From DATJMJ01 sp035503915 (lineage in GTDB: Bacteria; Actinomycetota; Acidimicrobiia; Acidimicrobiales; Palsa-688), in contig DATJSU010000025.1 of NCBI GenBank assembly GCA_035503915.1, forward strand, positions 1-49,559: a stretch of DNA of 49,559 bases, written 5' to 3'. Shown one piece after another: positions 31,500-39,960 of this stretch. The first letter of the stretch is position 1; each line of letters opens with the position of its first letter. The notes below the pieces were generated by a model that made no database searches, was not told where the DNA came from, and was given only the letters and a program-made list of their open reading frames with translations. A program made the position numbers and the translations under genes.

Positions 31500-34400
31500 C
31501 GGCCGCCGCGCCCCGCCGGCAAGGCTCAGGGCCGAGCCAGGGTTGGGTACGGCGCCTGTGGTCCTACATGTACCGCCATCGCCGGGACGTCTACATTTCC
31601 CTCGGCGCGGCCTTGCTCGGGAGCCTCTGCCAGACCGTTGTGCCCCTTGTCGAGCGCCAGATCGTCGACGGCGTCATTGTGCGCCACCACTCGGCATTGT
31701 GGCCGTGGCTCACGCTCCTCGTCACCTTGTCGGTGTTCGCCTTCGTCTTCGCCCGCACGCGCCGTTACCGCGGCGGCCGGGTGGCGCTCGAGGTCCAGTA
31801 CGACCTCCGCAACGCGATGCACGACCACTTACAAGAGCTCGATTTCGACAACCTCGACCGGATGCCGACCGGCCAGCTCGTCGCGCGGGCAAATAGCGAC
31901 TCGACCCTCGTGCAGGGGTTGCTCAGCTTTTTCCCGATAATGAGCGGGAACATTTTGCTGATGGTCGTCTCGCTGGCGATGATGGTCTACCTTTCACCCT
32001 TGCTGGCGATCGTCAGCCTGGTCGTCGCCCCAGCCCTGCTCTTCATTTCTTACCGGATGCGCTGGCGGATTTTCCCAGCGACCTGGGACGGCCAACAGCG
32101 GGAGGGAGACGTCGCCCAGATCGTCGACGAGGACATAAACGGTGTCCGCGTGGTGAAGGCCTTTGGGCAGGAGCAAGCGGAGCTGGAAAGGGTCACCGAT
32201 GCCGCCAAGGTCCTTTACGGTTCCCAGATGCGGGCGGTGCGGCTCCAGTCACGCTACCAACCGCTCCTGGAAGCTGTCCCGGCGATCGGCCAGGTGGCAA
32301 TATTAGCCCTCGGTGGCTGGCTCGCGCTCCGCCACGAGATAACTCTGGGGACTTTCCTTGCGTTCTCAACCTACATCGCCCAGATGCTCGCGCCCGCCAG
32401 GCAACTCGCCAATGTCCTCACGGTCGGTCAGCAGGCCCGGGCCGGTGTCGAACGCATTTTCCAGCTGCTCGACATGGAACCGGCGATCGCCGACCCGCCC
32501 GGTGCCGTCGACCTACCAGCGCTGGAAGGCCGGCTGGACTTCGAAGACGTCCATTTCTCTTATACCGAAAGCCAACCAGTCCTGCAAGGCTTCGACCTTC
32601 ACATTTCTCCGGGGGAAAGGGTTGCCCTCGTGGGGCCGAGCGGCAGCGGCAAGTCCACAGTGGCGCTGCTGGTCTCGCGTTTTTACGACCCGTCCACCGG
32701 CCACGTGCGTGTCGACGGCTACGACTTGACGACGGTGAAATTGGCGTCCTTGCGGCGCCAGATCGGTGTCGTGTTCGAAGAAAGCTTCCTATTTTCCGAC
32801 ACCATCCGCGCCAATATCTCCTACGGCCGTACCGGTGCGAGCATGGAGGAAATCGTCGCGGCAGCAAAAGCGGCGCAGGCACATGAGTTTATCGAGAAGT
32901 TGCCTGCGGGCTACGAAACGGTTGTCGGCGAGCGTGGGTTGACCCTCTCGGGTGGGCAACGCCAACGGGTGGCCTTGGCCCGTGCGTTGCTTTACCGGCC
33001 GAGCATTTTCGTGCTGGACGATGCCACCAGCGCCGTGGACGCCAAGGTCGAAGCCTCTGTTCATGACGCCCTTCGCCAGCAAATGGCAGGGAGGACGGTG
33101 CTCCTGGTCGCACACCGCCGTTCGACCCTGCACCTGGCGGACCGGGTCGTCCTGGTCGACCATGGCCGTGTGGACGACCAAGGCACACATGAAGAGCTCA
33201 TGGCGCGAAATGCCGGTTACCGAGCGCTCTTGGCGGGCCTTGACCGGGCGGCGGCGGCAGCGATAGGAGACCGGATCGAGGCTCTCGCCACATTGTCGGG
33301 CAACGGTGCGGGGGCGGGAGGGGAAGACGAAGCTGCGATGGGCCTCCCCCGGGCCGGCGGTGTAACAGCCGCGGCGTGGGCGCGGGCGCCGTCCAGCAAT
33401 GGCCGGCGCTCACCTGGCGGGCCGAGGCCGAGCATAGGGCCGCCGAGCCTGGGGCCCGGCTTGGGTGGCGGTGGAGGTGGGTGGCGTCTCAACCTGGCCC
33501 CCACGCCCGAGTTGTTGGCCCGCGTCGAGGCCCTGCCGGCGGTCAAGGACTTCCCGACGGTCGACCTGGCAAGCGAGTCCCGTCAGGACCGCGACTTTCA
33601 CCTGCGGCGCTTGTTGAAGGAGTTCCGCCGGCCGTTGCTGACCGGCTTGGTCCTCGTCGTCCTCGATGCAGTGGCATCGCTCGCCGGACCCGTCCTCGTC
33701 AAAGAGGGCCTGGACGACGGCGTCGCCAAGGGCTCGTTGGCAGTGGTCTTGGCGGCCTCGGCCATCTACCTCGCCGTGACCTTGGCTGACCTCGTGGACC
33801 AGATCGGTGAGACCTTCGTCACCGGACGGGCTGCCCAGCGCGTCATGCTTTCCCTCCGGGTACGCATCTGGGCACAACTACAGCGCCTTTCCCTCGACTA
33901 CTACGAGCAGGAAATGGCCGGCCGGATCATGACCCGCATGACCACCGACGTAGACCAGTTCGAGTCCCTCATCGAAAACGGCTTGCTGTCTGCGCTTGTT
34001 TCCTTTGTCACTTTTGCCGGCGTAGGTGTTGCACTTGTCGTGATAAACCCCGAGCTTGGCCTCTGCACGCTTTCGGTCGTCGTACCTCTGTCGTTCGCGA
34101 CCGTTATTTTCCGGCGCAAGTCTGCCCGTCTTTACGACCTTGCCCGGGAACGGATCGGCATCGTCAACGCCGACTTCCAAGAAAGCCTCTCTGGAGCACG
34201 TGAATCTCAGGCCTTCACCCACGAGGAGCTCACCGAAGCGCATTTTCACAAACTGGGCCACGATTACCTGGAGACGCGTGTCGCCGCGCAACGCTTGGTT
34301 GCAACTTATTTCCCCTTCGTCCAGTTCCTTTCTTCGGTGGCAGACGCGATCGTGCTTGGTGTCGGGGCCGGGCTGATCGCCCGCGGCGAGATGGCGGCCG

Positions 34401-35380
34401 GGGCGCTGATCGCCTTTATCTTGTACATCGACCTTTTCTTCTCGCCCATCCAACAGTTGTCCCAGGTCTTCGACTCCTGGCAGCAGACGCGGGTCTCCAT
34501 GCGCCGCGTCGGTGAGCTGATGCAGCTCGGCACGAGCACCCCCGAAGCCCCGGGCGCAGTTGAGCTCGGGCGCTTGGACGGCCGTTTGACGGTGGAGGAC
34601 GTCCGGTTCGCATACCCGGCCAGGCCAAAACGGGAAGCCGGGCCCGTTCCCGCCGCAGTGCGCCCCAACGGGTTCGCCGAGCCTCCTGAAGCGTTGCGCG
34701 GCGTGACGATCTCGGTCGAGCCAGGCGAAACTGTAGCTCTTGTGGGCGAAACAGGTGCTGGGAAGTCCACGGTAATGAAATTGCTGGCGCGCTTTTACGA
34801 CCCCGGCTCTGGCCGCGTGGCCGTGGACGGGCTGGACTTGCGCGGTGCCAACTTGCTGTCGTACCGGCGCCAGTTAGGGTACGTGCCGCAAGAAGGCTTC
34901 CTTTTCTCCGGGTCGGTGCGCGACAACATCGCCTACGGCCGCCCCCAGGCGCCAGATCCCGAGGTGGAAAGAGCGGCACGGGCCGTCGGCGCGCATGATT
35001 TCATCGCCTCCCTCCCGGGCGGGTACCGTCACGAGCTCACCGAGCGGGGCCGTTCGCTCTCAGCCGGCCAGCGCCAGCTGATCGCGCTCGCGCGCGCCGA
35101 GCTGGTCGACCCCGTTGTGCTGCTCCTCGACGAGGCAACGTCCAACCTCGACCTCGCCACCGAGGCCCATGTCAACGCGGCGATGCGCCAAGTCGCGCTC
35201 GGCCGCACGACTGTCCTCATCGCCCACCGGCTGCAAACGGCGCAGTCCGCCGACCGTATCGTCGTGCTCGAGGGAGGAAGGGTTGTCGAAGTTGGCACCC
35301 ATGCGGAGCTCCTGGCAAGAGGCGGTAAGTACGCGTCCATGTGGGAGGCCTTCGAGCTGGTCGGCCAGAGGCGCCCATGA
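31496..35380 (+). CDS. Fused two-half ABC exporter with one degenerate ATPase site
   Basis: 1294 residues from the TTG overlapping the marR stop. Order: membrane domain 1 (about 20-320), ATPase 1 (about 345-590), Gly/Pro linker (about 590-680), membrane domain 2 (about 690-1000), ATPase 2 (about 1030-1285). ATPase 1 has Walker A GPSGSGKST (Lys386), LSGGQ, and FVLDDATSAVD, where the catalytic Glu is Asp509. ATPase 2 has GETGAGKST (Lys1090), a variant signature LSAGQ, and LLLDEATSNLD with Glu1213. This asymmetry matches heterodimeric exporters such as TM287/288 and BmrCD, here joined in one chain. Probable drug or lipid efflux, controlled by the MarR partner. Confidence 0.93.
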   Translation: MTAAAPRRQGSGPSQGWVRRLWSYMYRHRRDVYISLGAALLGSLCQTVVPLVERQIVDGVIVRHHSALWPWLTLLVTLSVFAFVFARTRRYRGGRVALEVQYDLRNAMHDHLQELDFDNLDRMPTGQLVARANSDSTLVQGLLSFFPIMSGNILLMVVSLAMMVYLSPLLAIVSLVVAPALLFISYRMRWRIFPATWDGQQREGDVAQIVDEDINGVRVVKAFGQEQAELERVTDAAKVLYGSQMRAVRLQSRYQPLLEAVPAIGQVAILALGGWLALRHEITLGTFLAFSTYIAQMLAPARQLANVLTVGQQARAGVERIFQLLDMEPAIADPPGAVDLPALEGRLDFEDVHFSYTESQPVLQGFDLHISPGERVALVGPSGSGKSTVALLVSRFYDPSTGHVRVDGYDLTTVKLASLRRQIGVVFEESFLFSDTIRANISYGRTGASMEEIVAAAKAAQAHEFIEKLPAGYETVVGERGLTLSGGQRQRVALARALLYRPSIFVLDDATSAVDAKVEASVHDALRQQMAGRTVLLVAHRRSTLHLADRVVLVDHGRVDDQGTHEELMARNAGYRALLAGLDRAAAAAIGDRIEALATLSGNGAGAGGEDEAAMGLPRAGGVTAAAWARAPSSNGRRSPGGPRPSIGPPSLGPGLGGGGGGWRLNLAPTPELLARVEALPAVKDFPTVDLASESRQDRDFHLRRLLKEFRRPLLTGLVLVVLDAVASLAGPVLVKEGLDDGVAKGSLAVVLAASAIYLAVTLADLVDQIGETFVTGRAAQRVMLSLRVRIWAQLQRLSLDYYEQEMAGRIMTRMTTDVDQFESLIENGLLSALVSFVTFAGVGVALVVINPELGLCTLSVVVPLSFATVIFRRKSARLYDLARERIGIVNADFQESLSGARESQAFTHEELTEAHFHKLGHDYLETRVAAQRLVATYFPFVQFLSSVADAIVLGVGAGLIARGEMAAGALIAFILYIDLFFSPIQQLSQVFDSWQQTRVSMRRVGELMQLGTSTPEAPGAVELGRLDGRLTVEDVRFAYPARPKREAGPVPAAVRPNGFAEPPEALRGVTISVEPGETVALVGETGAGKSTVMKLLARFYDPGSGRVAVDGLDLRGANLLSYRRQLGYVPQEGFLFSGSVRDNIAYGRPQAPDPEVERAARAVGAHDFIASLPGGYRHELTERGRSLSAGQRQLIALARAELVDPVVLLLDEATSNLDLATEAHVNAAMRQVALGRTTVLIAHRLQTAQSADRIVVLEGGRVVEVGTHAELLARGGKYASMWEAFELVGQRRP

Positions 35381-35497
35381 AGGTCGTTCGCTTTCACCCC
35401 GAGGTCTCGCTCCCGGTTGGGCAGTGTGGTAACCACTCGGGAGCTAAGCTCATTGGCGGAGCAGCCGGCCGTCCAGGCAAGCAAAGGCCGGTCCACC

Positions 35498-36724
35498 ATG
35501 GGGCACGAACGCAGCAGGCGGCGGCGGTGGCTGGCAGTTAGTTGTTGCGGCACCGTCGGTTTTCTCTGGCCGAGCACAACTGTGGTCAATGCTGCCCGAC
35601 CTGAGGTGCTCCAGCTCGCTGGCGGGGGTTATTCCGCTTACGCTGTCGCCAAAGATGGCTCCGTCTGGGCGTGGGGTGACGATATCGAGGGCCAGCTCGG
35701 CGACGGCACTGATTTCGGTATTTCACTCGTGCCCGTGCGAGTCCTGCGCCTCCCCGGTGCCGTGGCGGTGGTCGCCTCGGCGAACAGCGCCTTCGCCCTC
35801 CAAGACAATGGCAGCGTGTGGGCCTGGGGTGACGACGCGATAGGAGAGCTCGGTACCGGTAAGGAGCCTTTTACGAGCGGGATCCCCGTTCGGGTGCGGG
35901 ACCTGGACCACATCGCTCTCCTGGCAGCCGGGGACTTGTCCGTTTATGCCTTGCGACAAGACGGCACGGTGTGGGCTTGGGGGAACAACGCTTTTGGGCA
36001 ACTGGGGAGAGGAACTGGCACCTTGGAGTCCGACGTCCCAATAGAGGTAAGCGGGCTGTCCGACGTCGAGGGGCTCGCCGCGGGGGAGAACACCGCCTTT
36101 GCCTTGCGTCGAGACGGGACGGTGTGGGCGTGGGGGGACGGTACTTTCGGGGAGCTCGCACGTCCTGGTGGCCCCGGCGCGGACAGCGCCCCCTTGGAGG
36201 TCCCCCAGCTCACTCAAGTGTCGGCGATCGCGGCAAGCACCTACACAGCTTTCGCGCTCAACGCTGACGGGACAGTGGCGTCCTGGGGGGACGGTTCTTT
36301 CGGCCAGCTGGGCAACGGGAACTGCAAGCCAGCGAGCGCTGCCTGTCCCCTGTCGTCTGAGCCGACGCGGGTAAGCATGCTCAACCACGTCACCGCTATT
36401 TCAGCGGGAGGGTACGCCGCCTACGCGCTCGAGAGCGACGGGAGCGTCTGGGCGTGGGGCTACGGAGCCTACGGGCAGCTCGGCAACGGCTCTACCTCCA
36501 GCTCAGATGTACCGGTGCGCGTGGTCGGGCTCCGCCACGTTGTAGCCATAGCCGGAGGTGGCAATGCCGCCTACGCGCTCGAGAGCGACGGGAGCGTCTG
36601 GGCGTGGGGCTACGGGGCTTACGGGCAGCTTGGCAACGGTACTTTCTCGAGCTCAGTCGTCCCTCGACCGGTAGAGTTCCCGAGTGGCGCGGGCGTACCC
36701 GAAAAGGGCCAACCTGCCGTCTAA
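35498..36724 (+). CDS. Secreted RCC1-repeat beta-propeller protein
   Basis: 408 residues from ATG 35498 (a longer TTG start at 35417 adds no signal). Arg-rich N-terminus RSRRRRWLAVS then a hydrophobic segment suggests export. About seven repeats of 50 residues follow, each with the RCC1 motif (YA/FAL-x-DGSVWAWG-x-G-QLG-G). This should fold as a seven-bladed propeller; bacterial members are often surface proteins of unknown role. The last two blades are almost identical at the DNA level. No partner gene is adjacent; the next gene is convergent. Confidence 0.88.
   Translation: MGHERSRRRRWLAVSCCGTVGFLWPSTTVVNAARPEVLQLAGGGYSAYAVAKDGSVWAWGDDIEGQLGDGTDFGISLVPVRVLRLPGAVAVVASANSAFALQDNGSVWAWGDDAIGELGTGKEPFTSGIPVRVRDLDHIALLAAGDLSVYALRQDGTVWAWGNNAFGQLGRGTGTLESDVPIEVSGLSDVEGLAAGENTAFALRRDGTVWAWGDGTFGELARPGGPGADSAPLEVPQLTQVSAIAASTYTAFALNADGTVASWGDGSFGQLGNGNCKPASAACPLSSEPTRVSMLNHVTAISAGGYAAYALESDGSVWAWGYGAYGQLGNGSTSSSDVPVRVVGLRHVVAIAGGGNAAYALESDGSVWAWGYGAYGQLGNGTFSSSVVPRPVEFPSGAGVPEKGQPAV
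36421..36640 (+). repeat. Near-identical 69-bp segments 150 bp apart in the RCC1 gene
   Basis: Bases 36421-36489 and 36571-36639 differ at only three positions and encode the same residues (from YALESDGSVWAWG onward). Other blades are much more divergent, so one blade was duplicated or gene-converted recently. Confidence 0.85.
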
Positions 36725-36822
36725 GTGGGCCCTACGCCGTCGAGCACCCTCCCGGCAGCTCCCTGCCTGCTGAGAGAGACGGCTACCTGGTCGACCTGCG
36801 GCTGGCCCGGGCCCGGCACTTG

Positions 36823-37575
36823 TCATGGTGCCTCGGGGGGCGGGGTGAACTCGTTGAGGTCGTAAATGCCGAGGCTGCGCTCGATGACGGCGACGCGCTC
36901 AACGACGGCGCCGAAAGCTCCCTTCCCGAACTGGCGCACCTGGAGGTCCGCGAAGGTCGCCGCGAGCTCGTTTAGCTCGCTCGCGCTGAGCAACGCACGG
37001 AAGGCGGGGAAGACGACAGTGTCTTCTCGGGCTTCGTGGGGTTCGTACATGCGCACGAAGGCGGACATGGCGCCCGTCACTGCGCTGCGAGCTGCGCGCG
37101 AGCGCATGGCGGTGGGGGTGGAGCTCTCGATGATCAACTGGGTGAGCTGGCGCCCTCGCCCGTGCTGGACGAGCAAGGTGTCAACGGTGCTCACCAGTAG
37201 CCCCGCAGTGCGCAAACGAGGGAACACGTAGCCCTCCTCGAGTGGCTCGTGGAAGCTCTCTATGAACTCATGGATGACCTCGGCGCCGTCATGGATGGCC
37301 GAAATGGCCAGAGCCTGGCCGTCGCCAAGCCGGCGAAGGGCTTCTTGGTAGATGAGAAGGACACGCTTGAGGACGCCGTGCTCCGCCATTAGGTCGACGT
37401 CGGGCGGTGCGTCGGGCGGTGCAGCCGAGGAGCCGCTCGTCGCGAGGTTGCCTGCCTCCGTCCCGGCCGCACCGGCAACGAGGGCCGCCACGCCGCTCAG
37501 GAACAACCTCCTTCGCGTTACCGGGCGCCCCGGCGCGGCACTGGGCGCCTCGTGCTCGTCGCTCAACTGCGCCAC
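36823..37575 (-). CDS. Tat-exported hemerythrin-domain protein
   Basis: 250 residues. A twin-arginine signal (TRRRLFLSG, residues 20-28, then a hydrophobic stretch) targets a folded, cofactor-bearing protein outside the membrane. The body has hemerythrin-like iron ligands: His in LMAEHGVLKR, HEFIESFHEPLEEGYVFPRL (H-x(3-4)-H/E-E pattern), LLVQHGRGRQLT, and YEPHEAREDTVVFPAF. Such di-iron four-helix proteins bind O2 or sense oxygen, NO or iron. Its GTG overlaps the end of the upstream lipoprotein gene by 13 bases, so the two are translationally coupled. Confidence 0.88.
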   Translation of the reverse strand: MAQLSDEHEAPSAAPGRPVTRRRLFLSGVAALVAGAAGTEAGNLATSGSSAAPPDAPPDVDLMAEHGVLKRVLLIYQEALRRLGDGQALAISAIHDGAEVIHEFIESFHEPLEEGYVFPRLRTAGLLVSTVDTLLVQHGRGRQLTQLIIESSTPTAMRSRAARSAVTGAMSAFVRMYEPHEAREDTVVFPAFRALLSASELNELAATFADLQVRQFGKGAFGAVVERVAVIERSLGIYDLNEFTPPPEAP

Positions 37576-38168
37576 CCCGTGAGCGCGCCAAGGGCTTGGG
37601 GCTGGTCTGCCAGCACAAGCGGGGCCCCGTCCGGCTCCATCAGGTACCAGGGCCCTCCGTTTAGGTCTATGCCCTCGCCGGACGCCATTCCCGGGCTTAC
37701 GTCGGCCACGTAGGTGTAAAGAGGCCAGCCGTCGTAGGTGATGACCTGAGCGCCGCCTGGGCCCGGCATGAGGCCCACGAGCCGGGCCTCAACACCGGGG
37801 CCCGTCCTCGGCCTGGTGCCAGCAGGGACGCTGAACGGTGGCCAGGACAGGGCACAAGTGGCGGTACAGGTGACAGCGCGGCGGCGGTCAGGCGCGAAGA
37901 CGTAAAGAGAGTAACCGGCGGCATCGGCGAGGACCTTGGCCCCGAACTGCGCCACGTAGGTCACCTGGAGGCCAGCTCGGCCGGCGGTTGAGCCGCGGTG
38001 AGCATTCGCTGAGGCGGGCGGGGCAGACCGTGGCAGGGCCGACCTTGGCGGGGCAGACCTTGGCGGGGCCGGCTGACCGCAACCGGCAAGGGTGAGGCCC
38101 ACTGCGCTCGCTGCGAGGAGACGAACGGGCCAGCGCCCGGGAACCGACCTGAGGCCACTAAGAGCCAC
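37563..38168 (-). CDS. Lipoprotein with lipoprotein_15-type repeats (PF03640-like)
   Basis: 201 residues. Lipobox LAGC with Cys30 after a hydrophobic signal; then a Pro/Arg/Ser-rich spacer with a repeated APPRS motif. The body carries two copies of the family's Y-x4-D signature: GYSLYVFAPD and GWPLYTYVAD, each preceded by a G-x-L/W turn. TCTATCALSWPPF supplies a likely disulfide. Proteins of this family are extracellular and of unknown function. GTG start with a weak ribosome binding site. Coupled to the hemerythrin gene, which suggests a shared extracytoplasmic redox or iron role. Confidence 0.87.
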   Translation of the reverse strand: MALSGLRSVPGRWPVRLLAASAVGLTLAGCGQPAPPRSAPPRSALPRSAPPASANAHRGSTAGRAGLQVTYVAQFGAKVLADAAGYSLYVFAPDRRRAVTCTATCALSWPPFSVPAGTRPRTGPGVEARLVGLMPGPGGAQVITYDGWPLYTYVADVSPGMASGEGIDLNGGPWYLMEPDGAPLVLADQPQALGALTGWRS

Positions 38169-38404
38169 GACCTGTTAGCTGCCGCCTTGACGGCGGTGGT
38201 GCGAGAGGCCGACGGTGCAGGCCTGCTGTGGACGGCTGGGGCTGAGGTGAGCGTCGGTCACGAAAAGGAACCGTACAGGCTCGGGAGGCGGAAACGCAGC
38301 CTCGCAGCTGGGTAGGTGAAGACTTGTGCCCGCGCCAGCCGGGCAACCCGTGGAGGCCCCGGCCCTAGCTAAAAGCACACAACGGGGGCCGGTAAAGCAA
38401 TAGT

Positions 38405-38632
38405 TTACGACGCAAACGTCTTGAGGAAAGCGGTCGCGCCATTGACGGCAGCCTTGCCGAGACGTCCGCCGAGCTCGTTCCCTACAGCAGATCCCAGGAC
38501 GGCGCCTAGGACCGGACCGACGAAGGGGACCGGGACAAGCGACCTAATGAGTATTGCGCCTGTAATGCCGCCCGCTACCGCCCCAGCAGTTTTCGTAGTC
38601 TTTTCGACTCGCTGGTCAAAGTTCGCTTCCAT
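38405..38632 (-). CDS. Small glycine-zipper protein
   Basis: 75 residues; GAGGAGG 8 bases before the ATG is a strong start signal. A short charged N-terminus (MEANFDQRVEKTTK) leads into a Gly/Ala/Val-rich hydrophobic segment AGAVAGGITGAILIRSLVPV, and a second one, VGPVLGAVLGSAVGNELGG, with regular small residues, as in glycine-zipper membrane or outer-layer proteins. Probably membrane-associated. Function unknown. It stands alone between two longer intergenic stretches. Confidence 0.78.
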   Translation of the reverse strand: MEANFDQRVEKTTKTAGAVAGGITGAILIRSLVPVPFVGPVLGAVLGSAVGNELGGRLGKAAVNGATAFLKTFAS

Positions 38633-38860
38633 TGTGCAGCCTCCTCGGGGTAGCCCGCTGCGCCGCCACGGTAGTACCCCGGCAGGATCTCGGTCATTAG
38701 GGGTTACCCTGGTGGTCCCCTGATCTCTGCCAGTGCTTCTCGTGCGCCTCGTGCGCTCCGTCCGCCAAGGCCCCGCTCACCTGGAACGGATGACCGACGA
38801 GCTCGGCACAACTACGAACGCCGTCGCAGGTTTGCAGGCAAGCTCAGCGCTGCTGTCGCC

Positions 38861-39448
38861 GTGGCGTCAGCGTTCAGCGCGCTGGCGGCGCCCTTGAACG
38901 CGCTCGGGTCAACGAGGCTCCCCATCGGTAAGTCCTATACGCGCTCACCGCCTGTCCCTGCCCCCGGCACCTGCCACGCTCGCGGGGTCTTCCCGGACCC
39001 GAGGTGCACGCCCGGTGCCATCAACCCTGCCGTCAGGCAGTCAGACATCGCCTCGACGATCTGCAGGTCGGGATGGTCCAGTTCTGTCCGCCCGCCCGAG
39101 GCCTACACAGAACCGCTCAAGCGGCGGCTGATGGTGAGCTATGACGACACTTACCCGATCGGTGATTACGAGCTCGACCACTTGGTGAGCTTGGAGCTGG
39201 GCGGTGCCCCGAGCGACCCGCGCAACCTCTGGCCCGAGTTCGGCGCCTCTCCCAACCCCAAGGACCGTGTCGAGGACGCCGCCCACGAAGCGGTCTGCGA
39301 CCACAGGCTTAGCCTCGCCGCCGCGCAAGTTGACATCGCCACTAATTGGGTCTTGCTCGGGGAGCAGCTCGGGCTTGGGGACCTAGCCGGTCAAGTGCCC
39401 AAGCCAGCCGGCTGGCGAGAGCCAACCTCGCTCGGTGCGAGCCCATAG
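38861..39448 (+). CDS. Secreted HNH-like nuclease (start uncertain)
   Basis: 195 residues as given. The core YELDHLVSLELGG followed by DPRNLWPE is the DH...N signature of HNH-type secreted nucleases, which cut DNA using a single metal. Cys-containing segments (GTCHARGVFPDPRCTPG, TICRSG, AVCDHR) fit disulfide or zinc stabilisation. The same frame upstream of the GTG reads as a good signal peptide (RRRRFAGKLSAAVAVASAFSA), but no ATG, GTG or TTG lies in frame there; an ATG at 38790 is one base off. Either a frameshift, a rare start codon or a sequencing error is involved. Confidence 0.75.
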   Translation: MASAFSALAAPLNALGSTRLPIGKSYTRSPPVPAPGTCHARGVFPDPRCTPGAINPAVRQSDIASTICRSGWSSSVRPPEAYTEPLKRRLMVSYDDTYPIGDYELDHLVSLELGGAPSDPRNLWPEFGASPNPKDRVEDAAHEAVCDHRLSLAAAQVDIATNWVLLGEQLGLGDLAGQVPKPAGWREPTSLGASP

Positions 39449-39573
39449 GGGTGGACGAGCCGCCGCCCCTTGCCACTTTTTACCAAGGTATTACGTGCCG
39501 TCGCGGTCGATGTCAGCTTCGGCAGGGCAATATCAAGGCACCCGTGCACCCCGCCGGGAGAGAGGGGGGCGCC

Positions 39574-39912
39574 GTGAACGTGACATGGGAACAGATCGGG
39601 GCCAGCATGATCTGCCACCTGGACGGCAACCTCGAGCACCTCACGGTGGGAGCGTTCCGGGACGCTGCCAGTCAGATCCGGCCCAACGAGAGCGTAATTT
39701 TTGACCTTTCGGGCGTGCCCTTTTTGGACTCGGCGGGGTTGGGCGCGCTTATCGGCGCCGTCCGGCGGGTCCGTGAGGAGGGCGGTGAGGCAGTGATCTG
39801 CGCACCACGACGTTCGGTGAACCGAGTGTTGGAGATGGTGGGGCTGCCCCGCATAGTTGCTGTAGCTAGCAGCGTTCCAGACGCTCTCGGGCACCTGTCC
39901 GCCGTCGTCTGA
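39574..39912 (+). CDS. STAS-domain anti-sigma factor antagonist
   Basis: 112 residues from GTG 39574, with GAGAGGGGGG just upstream; the longer frame from 39346 overlaps the nuclease gene and is unlikely. STAS fold: CHLDGNLEHLTVGAFRDA, VIFDLSGVPFLDSAGLGAL with phosphorylatable Ser53, and RRVREEGGEAVICAP. Such proteins release a sigma factor by binding its anti-sigma kinase unless phosphorylated. No anti-sigma kinase, phosphatase or sigma gene is nearby, so partners are unlinked. It ends 48 bases before the convergent DUF2142 gene. Confidence 0.9.
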   Translation: MNVTWEQIGASMICHLDGNLEHLTVGAFRDAASQIRPNESVIFDLSGVPFLDSAGLGALIGAVRRVREEGGEAVICAPRRSVNRVLEMVGLPRIVAVASSVPDALGHLSAVV

Positions 39913-39960
39913 GCGCCACCGGGCTCGCTCTCGCGGCCCGGTTCTCTGCCTTTCGAGCCC

